Shown in pieces: positions 13,314 to 26,174 of a stretch of 64,000 bases of DNA; the stretch's first letter is position 1, and each line of letters opens with the position of its first letter. The notes beneath the pieces are model-generated. The model was not told where the DNA came from, ran no database searches, and saw only the letters and a program-made list of their open reading frames with translations. The DNA comes from Littorina saxatilis (taxonomy: Eukaryota; Mollusca; Gastropoda; Littorinimorpha; Littorinidae). The stretch is from NCBI RefSeq assembly GCF_037325665.1, contig NC_090259.1, forward strand, positions 31,619,771-31,683,770, in the 5' to 3' direction. The translations under genes were made by a program, and so were the position numbers.

Positions 13314-16300
13314 CGGGTTGCTAAAAGAGATAAGATCGTTATTGAAGTGTTTCAGTTTTTGTTAAAACAAAACACAAGATATTTAACAGTTAAACTGTGT
13401 CAGCTTGTTGTTTTAACCTTCGTTAGATGACCAAACCGTTTGTAAATACATATTCAAATTGCATAAATAAGTCTGCGTTTGCTCTTCGCCCCTGTTTGCT
13501 CTGTGTTCACAAAATCGCTGTAGCCTTGCCGGTGTGAACATTTCCTGTTTTAGAATGAAGAATTTTTCCGCAGCAAAGCTCTGACACCTTGTCTTTCTCT
13601 CTGTTCAGTCACATCATCCGAGGTCACCGAAAGCGGTCTAACGTCCACAGTATCTGAATCTTCTGACTCAGACCATTTGGCCTCGATTGCACTCAAAGGC
13701 CGCAGTGATGAGGCCAGTAACGAAAATAACGACGATGGAAACAGACGACGCAGAAAGCACGTGCGTGGCAGACGACAGCGCATTCGGCTGACCAGGGCCG
13801 ATCCGAGAAGACGACAGCTGAGACGAATTACCAAAGCAATCAAGTCGTATTTGAGAAAAAAGAGGATAAGCCTTTCGGACCTCGATAGCTCCACGTTACA
13901 GAAGCTGAAGAGAGTGTATTCCGCAACGGCGATAAAGAAGAGGAGAAATAAAAAGAAATCATCTAGTAGACAAAAAGGGGAAATGTACCAACCGAATCCA
14001 TCCCAAGGTAAATATCACGTCAAAGATTTGCTACAGAAGAAGAACTCATTTATCGACAATACTCCACAGAACGATCACCAGAAGAGCAACAGAAAGGTGC
14101 CATTCAAAACTATCCCAATAAAGGAACTCAACAATGACGATGATCAAAATGAAAACGAACAGCCAATGAAGATCGTGAAGACGGTACCCAGTGCACGGGA
14201 GCTGAACAAAATATTCAAATCTAAGAAGCGCCCACAAAAAGTGAAAGTCATCGTTGTAGAAAAATATGACGAAGAGAAGAACCCCCAGTCTCACAACACT
14301 CAATCTAATTCAAAGAGTAGGGGGTCATCGCATGCAAACAAAGGTTCAAATAAGCACGAGAAAAGACCAGACAAAACCAAGGCAGTCAAATTACAGTCAG
14401 TAGAGGTCGAAGAACCCATGGATACAGAATCTGTCGGAAACGAACGGCCTCACGGAATAATCCATCAAGCTCATACTTTCAAGAAAACTGACGACACCGA
14501 AGAACATATCCCCAAAGACAGTAATCCGGCGAGAAAACGTCCTGCAAAGAAACAGAATCTCAACGAAGACGGCTACAAGATGAAAGCGTTGTCCGCTGTG
14601 GTCGACCGCTACACGCAGGAACTGTCCGACCAAGAGGATATTTTAAGCCAAATTCTCGAAGACACTAAACAGGCAGAGAAGATACTGACTGATCAAAACC
14701 AGTTCCCGTCACTGCCTTCAAACAAAACCACAAAGGAAGGGTATTTAAATACCCAGTTACCATCTACAACTTTGAAACCAGCTCAAGATGCTGAAGACGA
14801 GAAACAAGAGCTAACGGCAGATGGCAAAACTATGGGAAAAGAACATGACGGTTCTTATCAAAAACTCCAAGTGTCTGACAGGAACAAAGACGGCAGTAAT
14901 GTGAAAGACCAAGAACAGGAGCTGAACCAGGCAAGCAGATTTTCAAATGTCGGTAACAGTGCCTCAGAGCTGCCTGCCACCATCACAGGAGCTGTAGTCA
15001 GTCATATGGAAGGCATGAATCAAGATTTATCAACGGCGAAAAAAAGTTCGACCAACAACTTCAGTAACTCAAGCCGACGTGTCGATTTTAACACTGTCGA
15101 AGATCAGAAAAACACAGTTCTTATGTCTGGACGAAATCCAGTCGGGAACACCGATCGTCCAAAACAATATCTGCCACCGACCGATCTTCAGTCGAAAACA
15201 GATACGATCAACGTCGTCAATCCGAAACCACTCCTGTCAACCAGAGAAGAAATCGTCACGGTCAAAGAATCGCAACCTGTGCGCCAAACCACACTCCCAA
15301 CTGTAAACATTCAGAGTAAAAATGTGCCTATGAATGACGAGGGAATATCTAGAGAGTCCAAAGATTCGAAAGAGCCCGATAGAAGCAACGGTGTCACTGT
15401 AAAGGATCCGAAACAGGATGTTTCTGCCAGTGCAGCCAATAATGTAAAAGATGTGCCTACCACTGAGCCTGAAGCAGCTGGCTACGATGCGAGTCTCCAT
15501 ACGAACATGCAACAGGACGAACCAAACATAGGTTTCAAAGTCCTGAAACAAAATGGATCTACGAGAGACAAAGAACAAACTGCAAATGTCCAAGGAGTGA
15601 GAGAGGCGTTAGCAGCAATATTCAGAGAAAGATTTAACGCGGACAACGCCAGGAAGAACGGACAAGTTGATGAAACTGAAGGCTCCGGTTTCTTCACTAA
15701 ACTTGACCTCAGACATGACGCATTGGGCATTGACACAGAAACTGCCAACTTGAAGAAAAACGGAGCATCTGACAACATTCCAATAAATGCGAATGTGACA
15801 TATTCAAACGGACAGCACAACAGAAATCGACTGCTGACCAGCGCAGAAGCATCTATGGAGGACGATTTACAGCAAGACCTGTCGACAACAAATGATGAAA
15901 ATGCAAGAAAAGGCAACAATTCGGATCATCTTTCAACTTTAATATCAAACAATAAATCACGAAACGTTGGAACCAAGCTTGGGAAAAATAACCCGCAGCA
16001 GGAAAAGAGCAAGCTTGGCTCAAGCGTCCGAAACGACAGGGCGAATATTATTGTTGTTTCTGGTGCGACTCACAAAAAGACAAGAGTTGAAGAAAATACC
16101 GATCGAACAGGAACGGACCATGTTGAGAAATCCACCGGAAAGTCAGAATTATCTCTGCGACCAAATGTCCAAACAAATGAACTGGATGACCGCAAAAGCA
16201 ACAAACAACGAGGCGAATCCATCAAACAATCGCATCCGAGCAATGTTCACACATATCCTGACGTTGGAAGGGAGGCGATTCCGACGTCCAACGAAGAATT

Positions 16301-16879
16301 ACAAGAGAAAGTTCTCGCCCTGCTCCTGCTGCGTCACCCGATGCTGCGGCAGCAGCGATTTCTCGAGGATGGTCTAAGGGAGGCAACACGTGCTCACAGC
16401 ACCCCACGGAACGGAGTTACTTCCCCTGATAAGCCAGTCACGCGAATACCGAGCATGCTCTCACGGGCGAAGTCGATGCGAGTACTGGACGACCGAGGCA
16501 ACTATTCAGGACTGATACTTCTGCATTCTGGGATTGCAGAATTGAGGGCAGACGATATCAGCACCAAAATTGTGGTGCCGAACAACATGACAAATGGGAC
16601 GTCATCGGAGCGGCTGTCCCTCTTTGGGGGCCATTTCTGTAAGAATCTCTTCTGTGTTTGCGTGTGTTTGTGTGTTTGTGTTTGTGTGTGTGTGGGGGGG
16701 TGGGGGTGGGGGGTTAGAGTGTGTATTTGTGTGTGTGTGTGTGTATGTGTGTGTGTGTGTTTGTGTGTGTGAGATAAAAACTCAAACAGAAAGACTGATA
16801 GAAAGATAGACAAACCAAGAGACATTAAGAGAGTCAAACTAACGACGCTGGCTAGAATGGACCGGTAGGCATGACTGTA

Positions 16880-16933
<54 letters not shown>

Positions 16934-17231
16934 ACACACGCACGAACGAACGCACACACCCATACACACACAATACAAAAGGCCAGCTATCGTTATCTAG
17001 TTTAAGTAAATAAATTGCCAATACAAACAAGTTTGAAACATATATTGATGAATTAATGAAGCAACAAATGAATAATTGCGCATCCTAAAAAGCATTTGAA
17101 CGTGATGAATTCATACACATGTTTTTTGTTCCAGTTTTCAGCAATACATTTCTGACCGCTGTGGGTTTTGGTACAGTCTTCTTGGTATTCTGCTTCTTCC
17201 TGTGTGTTTGTTGCATCACCAGATGGTTCAG

Positions 17232-17317
<86 letters not shown>

Positions 17318-19943
17318 AAATTGCGTGTTTTTGAGTGTGCGGGTCTTTGTGCGTTTGGATGGTGTTTTTAGCCTACAGATGTCATTTCAATACATTTTGT
17401 TGGACAGCGTGTTCTTCTTTTCATTTTCATCTTGTTCATGTTATTCTTCTTTATCTTCCGCGTGTTATGCTTCCTCTTATTACATTTAGTCAAGTTTTGA
17501 CTAAATGTTTTAACGTAGAGGGGGGAATCGAGACGAGGGTGTGGTGTATGTGTGTGTGTGTGTGCGTGTGTGTGTGTAGAGCGATTGAGAGTAAACTACT
17601 GGACCGATCTTTATGAAATTTGACATGAGAGTTTCTGGGTATGACATCCCCGGACGTTTTTTTCATTTTTTTCGATAAATGTCTTTGATGACGTCATATC
17701 CGGCTTTTTGTAAAAGTTGAGGCGGCACTGTCACACCCTCATTTTTCAATCAAATTGATTGAAATTTTGGCCAAGCAATCTTCCACGAAGGCCGGGGTTT
17801 GATATTGCATTTCAGCTTGGTGGCTTAAAAATTAATTAATGACTTTGGTCATTAAAAATCTGAAAATTGTAATTAAAATTATTTTTTTATAAAACGATCC
17901 AAATTTACGTTCATCTTATTCTTCATCATTTGCTGATTCCAAAAACATATAAATATGTTATATTCCGATTAAAAACAAGGTCTGAAAATTAAACATATAA
18001 AAATTATTATCAAAATCAAATTTCCGAAATCGATTTAAAAACACTTTCATCTTATTCCTTGTCGGTTCCTGATTCCAAAAAACATATAGATATGATATGT
18101 TTGGATTAAAAACACGCTCAGAAAGTTAAAACGAAGAGAGGTACAGAAAAGCATGCTATCCTTCTCAGCGCAACTACTACCCCGCTCTTCTTGTCAATTT
18201 CACTGCCTTTGCCACGAGCGGTGGACTGACGAAACTACGAGTATGTGGTCTTGGTGAAAAAAAGCAGTGCGTTCAGTTTCATTCTGTGAGTTCGACAGCT
18301 TGACTAAATGTTGTTATTTCGCCTTACGCGACTTGTTTTCTTCTTCTTCTCCTTTGCCGGCGATAAGGCGAGAACATTGAGCAACGATTCTATAGCTGCG
18401 AACAGTCTTCCCGGCCGTAGGGGATGACATCTCATAGCTGAAACTTATTTAAAGAGTAACACTAACAGTAAGAAAAGTAACTTTTTGGTTGCAAGGTCCA
18501 CATGATGTCAGTTGTTAAGGTTATTAGCTACTGGTTCTGACTGAGAAAATAAGAAAAGGCTGAGGCACGATGGGAACCTATTATTCCGAGTTGGTGAACG
18601 ATAAAGCTGCACTAACACACAAATATTTATAAAAAATTTTTTTAAAAAGCCACAATAGTTTTGTGTGTGTAACTTTTTCTAATCTATTGATTGCTTCCTA
18701 TCGACATTGCTCCTCGTTTGTCCGTAAAGTACCTCCAACAGATATGTTTTTCTCACGATCTCAGACACCGCAAGTACAGGAAAGCTTTCAACAAAATGGA
18801 GGAGAGCTTCTCAGGCCTGACTACTGACAAACCCATTTACCTGAGACTGGGTCAGCTGCGTCGCTGTAAAGCGGGCAACCAATACGTCGTTACTATGTAG
18901 GTCCCAACACAGTTTTGCAAGCCGCTCTGAAGAAAGGACTGCCAATAAACAAACCGATCAAGGTTTCAAGTTCTCGACTTGAACATAAGTCTAATATGTG
19001 ACCCTCCACCACGGAATGAGTCGCATGTCACCTTTGCATGATTTTCATATTTTGACATTTTTCTAAAGAGTTTTTTATGCTCTATCCAGTGGTGAAAACC
19101 GTTTTAGAAAAGAGCAAAAACTGTTCGAGTTATAAGCCTGTGACTAAGGTGACTCTCACACTGTTACCACGGACACCCCCCGAACTTATATTAAGCCTAG
19201 CGCAGAACCGCGCGAGGTGACATGCGACTCATTATGTGGTGGAGGGTCACATAAACACATACACGACGGACACGAACGAGTCAGTCCCAAACTTCACAGT
19301 AATGCCTATCTACAATCCTCGAGTCAGGCCTCGTCTGTCTAAGCCGCTCTGGTCAAATAACTGTTGGTTAATATATTTGGGAGTGAGCGAATTGTGTTTC
19401 GGTCCGTTATATAATCGCAACATACACTTTCGGAAAACTGTCATTGTCGAGAAGAAAAACTATCAAGGCAGAACCTGCTTACTAAAATCAGTCGATTTGG
19501 TTTTGCCAAATACATTGTAATCGTAGGCGACAGTTGAAATAATAGCTGAAAGTTGGATTTCGTCACCGACAACATTATTTTGGAAAACGATTGCAACCCC
19601 CGACGAGACCTGATCGGGATATTTTCAAAGATGCGTAGCTAGGAATGTTGCAGTTGGTAAATACATAATCTTCTATTGATATTGAAAACGACGCACCTAT
19701 CGTTTGTTTTAATCCAGCACTCTTTTCATCAGAACGGCTTGTAATAACACACAAAAACATCAATGTAGCTATTAATCTGTCTATTGTATCATTTTTGTTA
19801 GGACCATTGATGTAACTGATTTACTGGTCGATTCGTTCATCAATAACTGAATCGATTGCTTCCTTTGTTCTTGCGTCTTCAAGCAGGCAACGTTTCCTTT
19901 GTTTTATCATTTAACGTGTTTTGCCTGAAGAGGTGGTTGATGA

Positions 19944-19975
<32 letters not shown>

Positions 19976-20405
19976 CTCTCATGAGTATGTGAACATAAAA
20001 CATAAATATAGCTAAGCCCACCAAACAATATGCCCTCTGCCATTCTATGATGAACCAAACTGCAGGTACCGGCGAAGCTACATTTTCACTCATCGTGATC
20101 TTATTATTCCTTTTCTGTTGTGAATTGTGTTGTTCGCTGTACATGCTGGTAGGTCGAGGTGCCTGCAAATGTTGTGCACTGTGTTTTATACACTGTTCAA
20201 TTCATTAAACCGGATTTGTGTGGTTGTTGGTTTATAATTAGTTTATGTTATCTTTCGTTTCAGTGTGGACGATACAAAGTTTTCAGTGGTTAACCATGAT
20301 CTGGAATCAGAGGACGAGATTTTTGACGTGACGGACATCAAAAAAGCAGACAAGAAGGGACCTTTGTCCAGACTGCAATGGACTAACCCAAAACACACGT
20401 ATTAG
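12436..20405 (+). CDS. Uncharacterised 1108-aa single-pass membrane protein, 4 exons
   Basis: I do not recognise a family. Exons 12436-12493, 13609-16638, 17135-17231 and 20264-20405 join in one open frame (phases 1,1,2; all introns GT-AG) to a TAG stop. The ATG in context CACACCATGA opens a hydrophobic signal peptide (residues 1 to ~20). Exon 2 codes about 1010 residues of hydrophilic sequence: a basic block (RRRRKHVRGRRQRIR, about residues 65-80), a heptad-like stretch (SDQEDILSQILEDTKQAEKI), many Asn/Gln/Asp/Lys/Ser, several N-glycosylation sequons and no cysteine that I can find. Exon 3 codes a Phe/Val/Cys-rich transmembrane helix (about residues 1036-1057) followed by RWFR. The cytosolic tail of about 50 residues contains an acidic DLESEDEIFD motif. 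I infer a type I, largely disordered surface or secretory-pathway protein. Splice sites were predicted by eye; exon 1 is the least certain part. Confidence 0.82.
12690..12969 (+). repeat. (GA)n arrays in intron 1 of the membrane-protein gene
   Basis: GA arrays at 12690-12750 and 12864-12969 with a short GT and poly(G) piece between. Confidence 0.95.
13151..13312 (+). repeat. (CA)n array in intron 1 of the membrane-protein gene
   Basis: Interrupted CA array of about 160 bases, 300 bases before exon 2. Confidence 0.95.
16660..16928 (+). repeat. (GT)n then (CA)n arrays in intron 2
   Basis: GT-rich 16660-16770 begins about 20 bases after the exon 2 donor; CA at 16881-16928. The two are complementary and could pair in the pre-mRNA. 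Confidence 0.9.
17233..17311 (+). repeat. (GT)n array forming the start of intron 3
   Basis: The donor GTATGTGTGTGT runs straight into about 38 GT units. Confidence 0.95.
17482..18336 (-). mobile_element. Helentron-like non-autonomous element, copy 3, in intron 3 of the membrane-protein gene
   Basis: Reverse orientation: hairpin end at the left (ACATTTAGTCAAG...), AGTCGCGTAAGGC end at the right. The internal (GT)n block is short. Confidence 0.78.
18997..19251. mobile_element. 255-bp inverted-repeat MITE, copy 1
   Basis: Ends TGTGACCCTCCACCAC and GTGGTGGAGGGTCACA are inverted, and the inner AGTCGCATGTCACCT / AGGTGACATGCGACT extend the repeat. TA on both sides suggests a TA target duplication. 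It lies in intron 3 of the membrane-protein gene. Confidence 0.85.
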
Positions 20406-20419
20406 GGAACCGTGTGCAT

Positions 20420-20471
<52 letters not shown>

Positions 20472-20480
20472 AGTGAGTGA

Positions 20481-20532
<52 letters not shown>
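20420..20532 (+). repeat. (GT)n/(GA)n array in the 3' UTR
   Basis: Starts about 15 bases after the stop codon of the membrane-protein gene. Confidence 0.95.
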
Positions 20533-20533
<1 letters not shown>

Positions 20534-20929
20534 GCAGACAGTTTATTAATTATTTTATAAGGCCATTACTGCTAATGAAAGGGTGTAAACAACTGAGGGA
20601 TATAGAAAGTGTGTGTGTGCTTATGCGAAAAGACTGAATTTATTGTTGAACATATATTTTATAAAGCATTTTTACATTTTCTATCTTGTTTGAGGAATTT
20701 AGTGATTTGATAGAATTTAACTTCCGAAACAAGTTACAAATAATTAGCTGCAGGTAAAGGTGATTGCTATATACTGGATTTGATTAATTATTTGATATAG
20801 GCGCAGTTTATTTACTTTAAAGGTATACGTGGAGTTGGTCGTTTATTGCTTTTGGATATGTTTTTGACAAATGCTTTTGATTGTAAGTTATGAGTTTATC
20901 ATTGATGCACGTATTGATGTTATCATTTG

Positions 20930-20935
20930 AATAAA
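20930..20935 (+). promoter_or_regulatory. Poly(A) signal AATAAA of the membrane-protein gene
   Basis: A canonical AATAAA lies about 525 bases after the stop codon of the 12.4-20.4 kb gene, just before a (GA)n array. It is the best candidate polyadenylation signal and gives a 3' UTR of about 0.55 kb that contains a (GT)n/(GA)n array at 20420-20532. Confidence 0.5.
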
Positions 20936-20954
20936 ACACACACAAGCGTAGAAG

Positions 20955-20957
<3 letters not shown>

Positions 20958-21020
<63 letters not shown>
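20958..21020 (+). repeat. (GA)n microsatellite
   Basis: Pure array just past the poly(A) signal. Confidence 0.95.
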
Positions 21021-21024
<4 letters not shown>

Positions 21025-24000
21025 TATTTTCCGAGGGTAACAAGAGTAAACATAGAGATGCTTTTTTGCATCTGACAAATCTACTACTATTTCATACAAT
21101 ATCGTAATATAATATTAAGTTCACAATTATTCAAAACAACACTGACTGTTTCGTGTAATACATACTTTATTCAGCTGCTATTGTTGCATATTATCAAAAA
21201 GAGTACAATATATCACAGCACAGAAAATGTATACTCAGAATGTCTTAAGTTACTTAGTTCTCAACTTACTCGATTAAGGTTTATACCGTTCTAACCATAT
21301 TGAATCTGGCAATATTCAACTTGTCTTTTAAACTGAATTGCTTAAAGGCATACTTTTATTCGGACATTTTAGGGGGGTTTCTGGCGAGTTTGACAAATCA
21401 AGAATCTGAGAATCCATTGTACCTTAATCTAGACGCACACGACACGGTTTGCTCAAAACCTTACCACAAGTATGGTCATATAATCAAAGTGCAGTGAGCA
21501 ACTTTAATTAGCTTCAAATTTCTGTTTCTCTCCGGTGCTGGAGATAAAAAGTAGTCCTCAGGCGCCGCCTGGTGGCGGCGATCGTTATTCCCCTAATGGA
21601 GTCGCGCCATCGTTGTAACCAGCATCGCGTAAACAAAGAGAGTGCTCTTTCATTGCGTATTTTACAATATTCAATTAAGTTTCCAAACCACTTGTTTTTG
21701 CGAAGCGATGGCAGTCCTCCTGCGCGGTAATATTATGGTATAACTTTGGAAGCGATCTGAGGGCCCTTTTTTCTTTGGTAGTATACCTTCAAGAAAAGAA
21801 TGTACTCCTGGTAAAGTAATAAGACATGTTTTGTTACAGTATATTGTTCTGTTAGTTCAAGGAGTGCTAGGGCCAGACATAATAAAGACATTAGAGCTTA
21901 TCGTGGTAATTTCTAAGATAATGACTCTTTCAGTATGGGATAAACTATCACACTTTTGTCATAAAATGGCCACTAAAGAAATTACTCAGATTCTTCAGTA
22001 GATGTGTTAACAAATCAACAGTCAAATAAACACACCCGACGAAGACGAATAGAGTAACAAAATAAACCACAAAACACGGCTACATTTCTGGGAAGTTCGT
22101 CCACAACGTATTGCCCACTATTGTAACTAACTGTTAAGCATGAAACGCATACATCAATAGGCCTACACACCTTCACACATGAAAAAAGTGATAATACATT
22201 TCTAAAACTGTGTTCCGTCCAAGTTAAGAGTTACCTTTAACCACAGAGAACATATGATTACCCCTAAATGCACTAAATCTTGAACTGTGGTGCTTCAACT
22301 ACCCCAGGCCTCAATTAATTCCCTCGTCTATTTTGACAGAAAACTATCAGACTACCCTAGATGAAGAATACAGAAAATTGGTATTGCAGTTTTAAAGACA
22401 CGTTGTGCGTAGACACGCAAACACACATATTACACATTCTTCCCAACGACAAATTATTTTCACATTAAATATGTTTCCCAAATTGGATAATATCACTTAG
22501 TTACAATGATCTGATCTTATAAGTGTATAAGGAGGGAAAAAAAAACGATTTCAGAAAAGATAACGCTCAGATCAACACATTATCATTAAATATGGTAACA
22601 CGTACTGCACTTTACTTCCGTCATCAGCTCTATTGAAGTGAAGTAAACAATAATAAAGCTGCAATGAATATAGTCGTCCGCCATGAAGGGAAATGTGCTG
22701 TGAAATAAGCATGCTAAAGCGGGGCGGGGCGTTGCTCATTTGAAGCTAACACGGAACACCATGCTCATGGCGTGAACACAATGTAAATGTTTTGTCAGTA
22801 CACCATCTATACATGAAACGGCCGTATTGCTGAGTTAAATATTAAGTGTATACATGAATTTGTGTTTAAAGAGGCATACATCTGAGTAATTAGCTGCCCA
22901 ACAAAAAAGAACACTTAGTCATATTGTAAACCCATTTCATTCATTAACTGTCAATATTATGGTAAGAGAAAAGACGGAATTATACACTGCAGATTAAGAT
23001 CAGAAATGAGCGATTTAAATGATGTTATGATGAAACGCCACTTTAAGTGATAACCCGACTTGTCAGTGCGGATATCGTAATGAAGATGTTGAACATTACC
23101 GAATGATCATCAACATGTGCAATGTTTATTGTTTGGTCTGCCAAACCTACGTTTTACCAAAAACATTGAAATACTCAAAAAGCTACATAGTTTTATAAGG
23201 TTAAAGTGATGGATTTTGATTACCATGTGGTCACCATGTTAATGATCCAGTATTTGATTCTTGGCAGGTCATGTTGTTTTACGCTTTTACTGAAGGTCAA
23301 GTTTGAGTGAATCTGTCTTAAATGTTGTTCTGTGTATTCACATGACTAATCTCAGCTTAATTAGTTCGGACAACATTTTGGATGAAATTATTGCTGCTGC
23401 AGGAACATTGAATTGGCAAGTCTGTGACAGTCATCGTCTCTCCCCCCCCCCCCCCCCCCCCTGTATACCCACCTTACCGACTTATATCTCCCCGATATTG
23501 CTGAAAAATAAAGTTAAATCCCTTCCCGTCCTCTGTCACATCCTCTGAATCTTTTGCTGTAATTTTTTCTCTTTTTTGGTAAAAATTGTATCTTGTCTGT
23601 CTTACATTTTTGATAAGGGTATAAGCGATTCTCTGACCTTGACATCACGTGAAATAACATTTCCTATCTAGATGTACATATTTATAACCACACTTAATAT
23701 AAGCTTAGCTTGTTGTGTGGTCACAAATGTTTATATCGCATATACATGCCACCCTGTATTTCCTTAATAAAATCTTGTTTAAATCAATAACTGTCAATCG
23801 TTTTTCTAAAACTAAAAATGTTTGCTATCCATTAAAAAAAAGATAACCATCTCTAATTCACATAATTTTAAAGTGGAAATTAATGTTAACAGCAAAATAC
23901 AAAAAAGAAATGTTCCTTACAAATTTAATTTGAAAAGCTGACAAGTGGGTTTTTTTTTAGATAGTATAAGACAATTTAATATGTGCACTTCATTTTATAC

Positions 24001-24064
24001 AGTTTAAACTTTGAAAGGTACGTACATAACACACACACAAAATGAATGGAAAAATAAACATACA

Positions 24065-24067
<3 letters not shown>
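21021..24067. other. Gene-poor AT-rich spacer
   Basis: No open frame with protein-like content on either strand. A poly(C) run lies at 23441-23461, and a small GC-rich patch at 21560-21620 (GGCGCCGCCTGGTGGCGGCG) stands out. Confidence 0.5.

Positions 24068-24151
<84 letters not shown>
24068..24151 (+). repeat. (TA)n microsatellite
   Basis: Pure AT array of about 42 units; able to form a cruciform. Confidence 0.95.
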
Positions 24152-24156
<5 letters not shown>

Positions 24157-24545
24157 AATGAATAACAAGTAATGGAATAAATAAATACATCAATCAATTA
24201 ATCAATCAATACATTATTTGAAGCTGCATTTACATTCAGGCTACAAAGATGACAATCAAGTCACTTCTCTTTAACAAGGAATTGTGCATACACACATTTT
24301 TCACTGATAATCACATCAGAAGTGGTCCACAGATAACTTACTGTACTATACTTGCTCAGAATAATGGTGAATACAAAATCAGATAATGGCACCGCAAAAA
24401 GAAAACAAAAACGGGGCTTAGAAACACTGTACACAAGTCAGCATAGTTAAAGGAGTCTTCGACCCCAAAGTCAGTAAAGGTTCATACTGAAATATGTCAC
24501 GCATTTGCTACAAACTGCGATGAAAACAATATCTGTTATCATACC

Positions 24546-24933
24546 TTCTTCTTCTTCTTCTTCTTCGTTCATGGGCTTAGACTCCCACTTTCACTCATAG
24601 CACTAGTAGATTGTTACGTGTATGACCGTTTTTACCCCGCCATTCAGGCAGCATACTCCGATTTCGGGGGAGGCTTGCTGGGTATTTTCGTGTTTCTATA
24701 ACCCACCGAACTTTGACATGGATTACAGGATCTTTTCCGTGCGCACTTGGTCTTGTGCTTGCGTGTATACACGAAGATGGTTAAGTCACGAGCAGGTCTG
24801 CACATAGATAAGTTGACCTGGGAGATCGGACAAATCTCCACTCTTAACCCACCAGGGGGCAGCTACCGGGATTCGAACTCACGACCTCCCGATTAGGAGG
24901 CCGACGTCTTACCACCGCGCCACTGCGCCCGTC
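24546..24933 (-). mobile_element. tRNA-derived SINE, family 1, reverse
   Basis: Reverse-strand copy: (TTC)n tail at the left, B-box GAGTTCGAATCCC and A-box at the right. The perfect 12-base target duplication TGTTATCATACC flanks it at 24534-24545 and 24934-24945, so insertion is fairly recent. Confidence 0.9.
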
Positions 24934-25088
24934 TGTTATCATACCAACCTGTAAAGCTTGAGTCATTAATTTTGAAATCTGCAATGCACATACGCAAATT
25001 TACCACGAGCATCAAAAGACATTCACAGAGCACTTAAGGATAAGGATCAGGTATCACATAGTCCTGTGAGGTTACCTTCATGGACATT

Positions 25089-25333
25089 TGTGACCCTCCA
25101 CCACGAAATGAGTCGCATGTCACCTTTGCATGATTTTCATATTTTTACATTTTCCTACAGAGTTTTTTTATGCTCTATCCAGTGGTGAAAACCGTTTTAG
25201 AAAAGAGCGAAAATTGTTTGAGTTATAAGCCTGTGACTAAGGTGACCCTCACACTGTTACCATACTGTTATATTAAGCCTAGCGCAGAACCGCGCGAGGT
25301 GACATGCGACTCATTTCGTGGTGGAGTGTCACA
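25089..25333. mobile_element. 245-bp inverted-repeat MITE, copy 2
   Basis: Same family as the 19.0-kb copy in the same orientation, with the same ATGCTCTATCCAGTGGTGAA core. Flanked by TT on both sides. Confidence 0.85.
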
Positions 25334-25439
25334 TTTGTGTTGCTTTCTCTCTGGGGAAATCGAGCTGCCATACAGTACGGCACTACTATTTTTCCTGCAA
25401 TAGTGTACTCATGTTTCAAACCCCTGAGACTTTCGCTGT

Positions 25440-25630
25440 GAGCTTGGGATCATAATTATGCGCATACGTGCACTGGGGGATGGGGGTGGGTGGGGTGGGG
25501 GTTGAGGGTGGGTGGCGTTGGTCATCGAGGAAAGCCTGCATACAAAGTTGACTCTGAGAGATAAATTCCTTGCCGATAGCGATTGAATTGGTTTCAAATT
25601 CAAGACGTTGCCGCTAACTACTGATCTATC
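25440..25630 (-). mobile_element. Degenerate SINE family 3 head region
   Basis: Short blocks such as ACAAAGTTGACTCTGAGAGATAAATTCCTTGCCGA match the head side of the 54.96-kb copy, interrupted by a G-rich stretch. It ends in a decayed tRNA-like segment (TGATCTATCTCCCCA). An old copy. Confidence 0.5.
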
Positions 25631-26174
25631 TCCCCATCCCTACTTCATCACTTTCATAACATTGTGTGAAGAGTATATGCTTAGAAAAGGCATTACAGAA
25701 GAAGAAATAAAGTGTTAAAAAATGCACATGAAAAAGTCAGTTTAGCTGTGAGTGCTCAAATGTTTTACTCTCAACTTCAGCAAAACACAGCAAACAAAAA
25801 TTAAGCAATGTTCACTGGAATGTTTCAAGCATTTGCGAAAATAAAACAAACTCAATAGCAAATGCAGGCCACGCACTAATATTCAAAACTCGATAGTACA
25901 TGCATATTTAGTTTCGTCATGGAAATTCACATCGAAAGTAATTTGCACAGTGTTGCTTTTAGTACTCGGCGATGAATACAAGCCTACAAATGGTACCACG
26001 AAAAAAACAAATACACGCTACCGTATTAAACACTGTAAGCATGCTCGCATAGCTGTGCTGGTACGTTTGACACAAAACCTTTTAAAAACTCAACAAACAC
26101 AAGTGAGTGAACGTCAATCGTGGAATGTTTCAAGCATTTGTAAGATTATTAACTTAAATTCATTCTTTCCATGA

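Noticed and set aside
16639-16772. Extension of the membrane-protein exon 2 into the GT array
   Set aside because: The reading frame stays open only because GT repeats have no stops; a good GTAAGA donor at 16639 joins in phase to the transmembrane exon.
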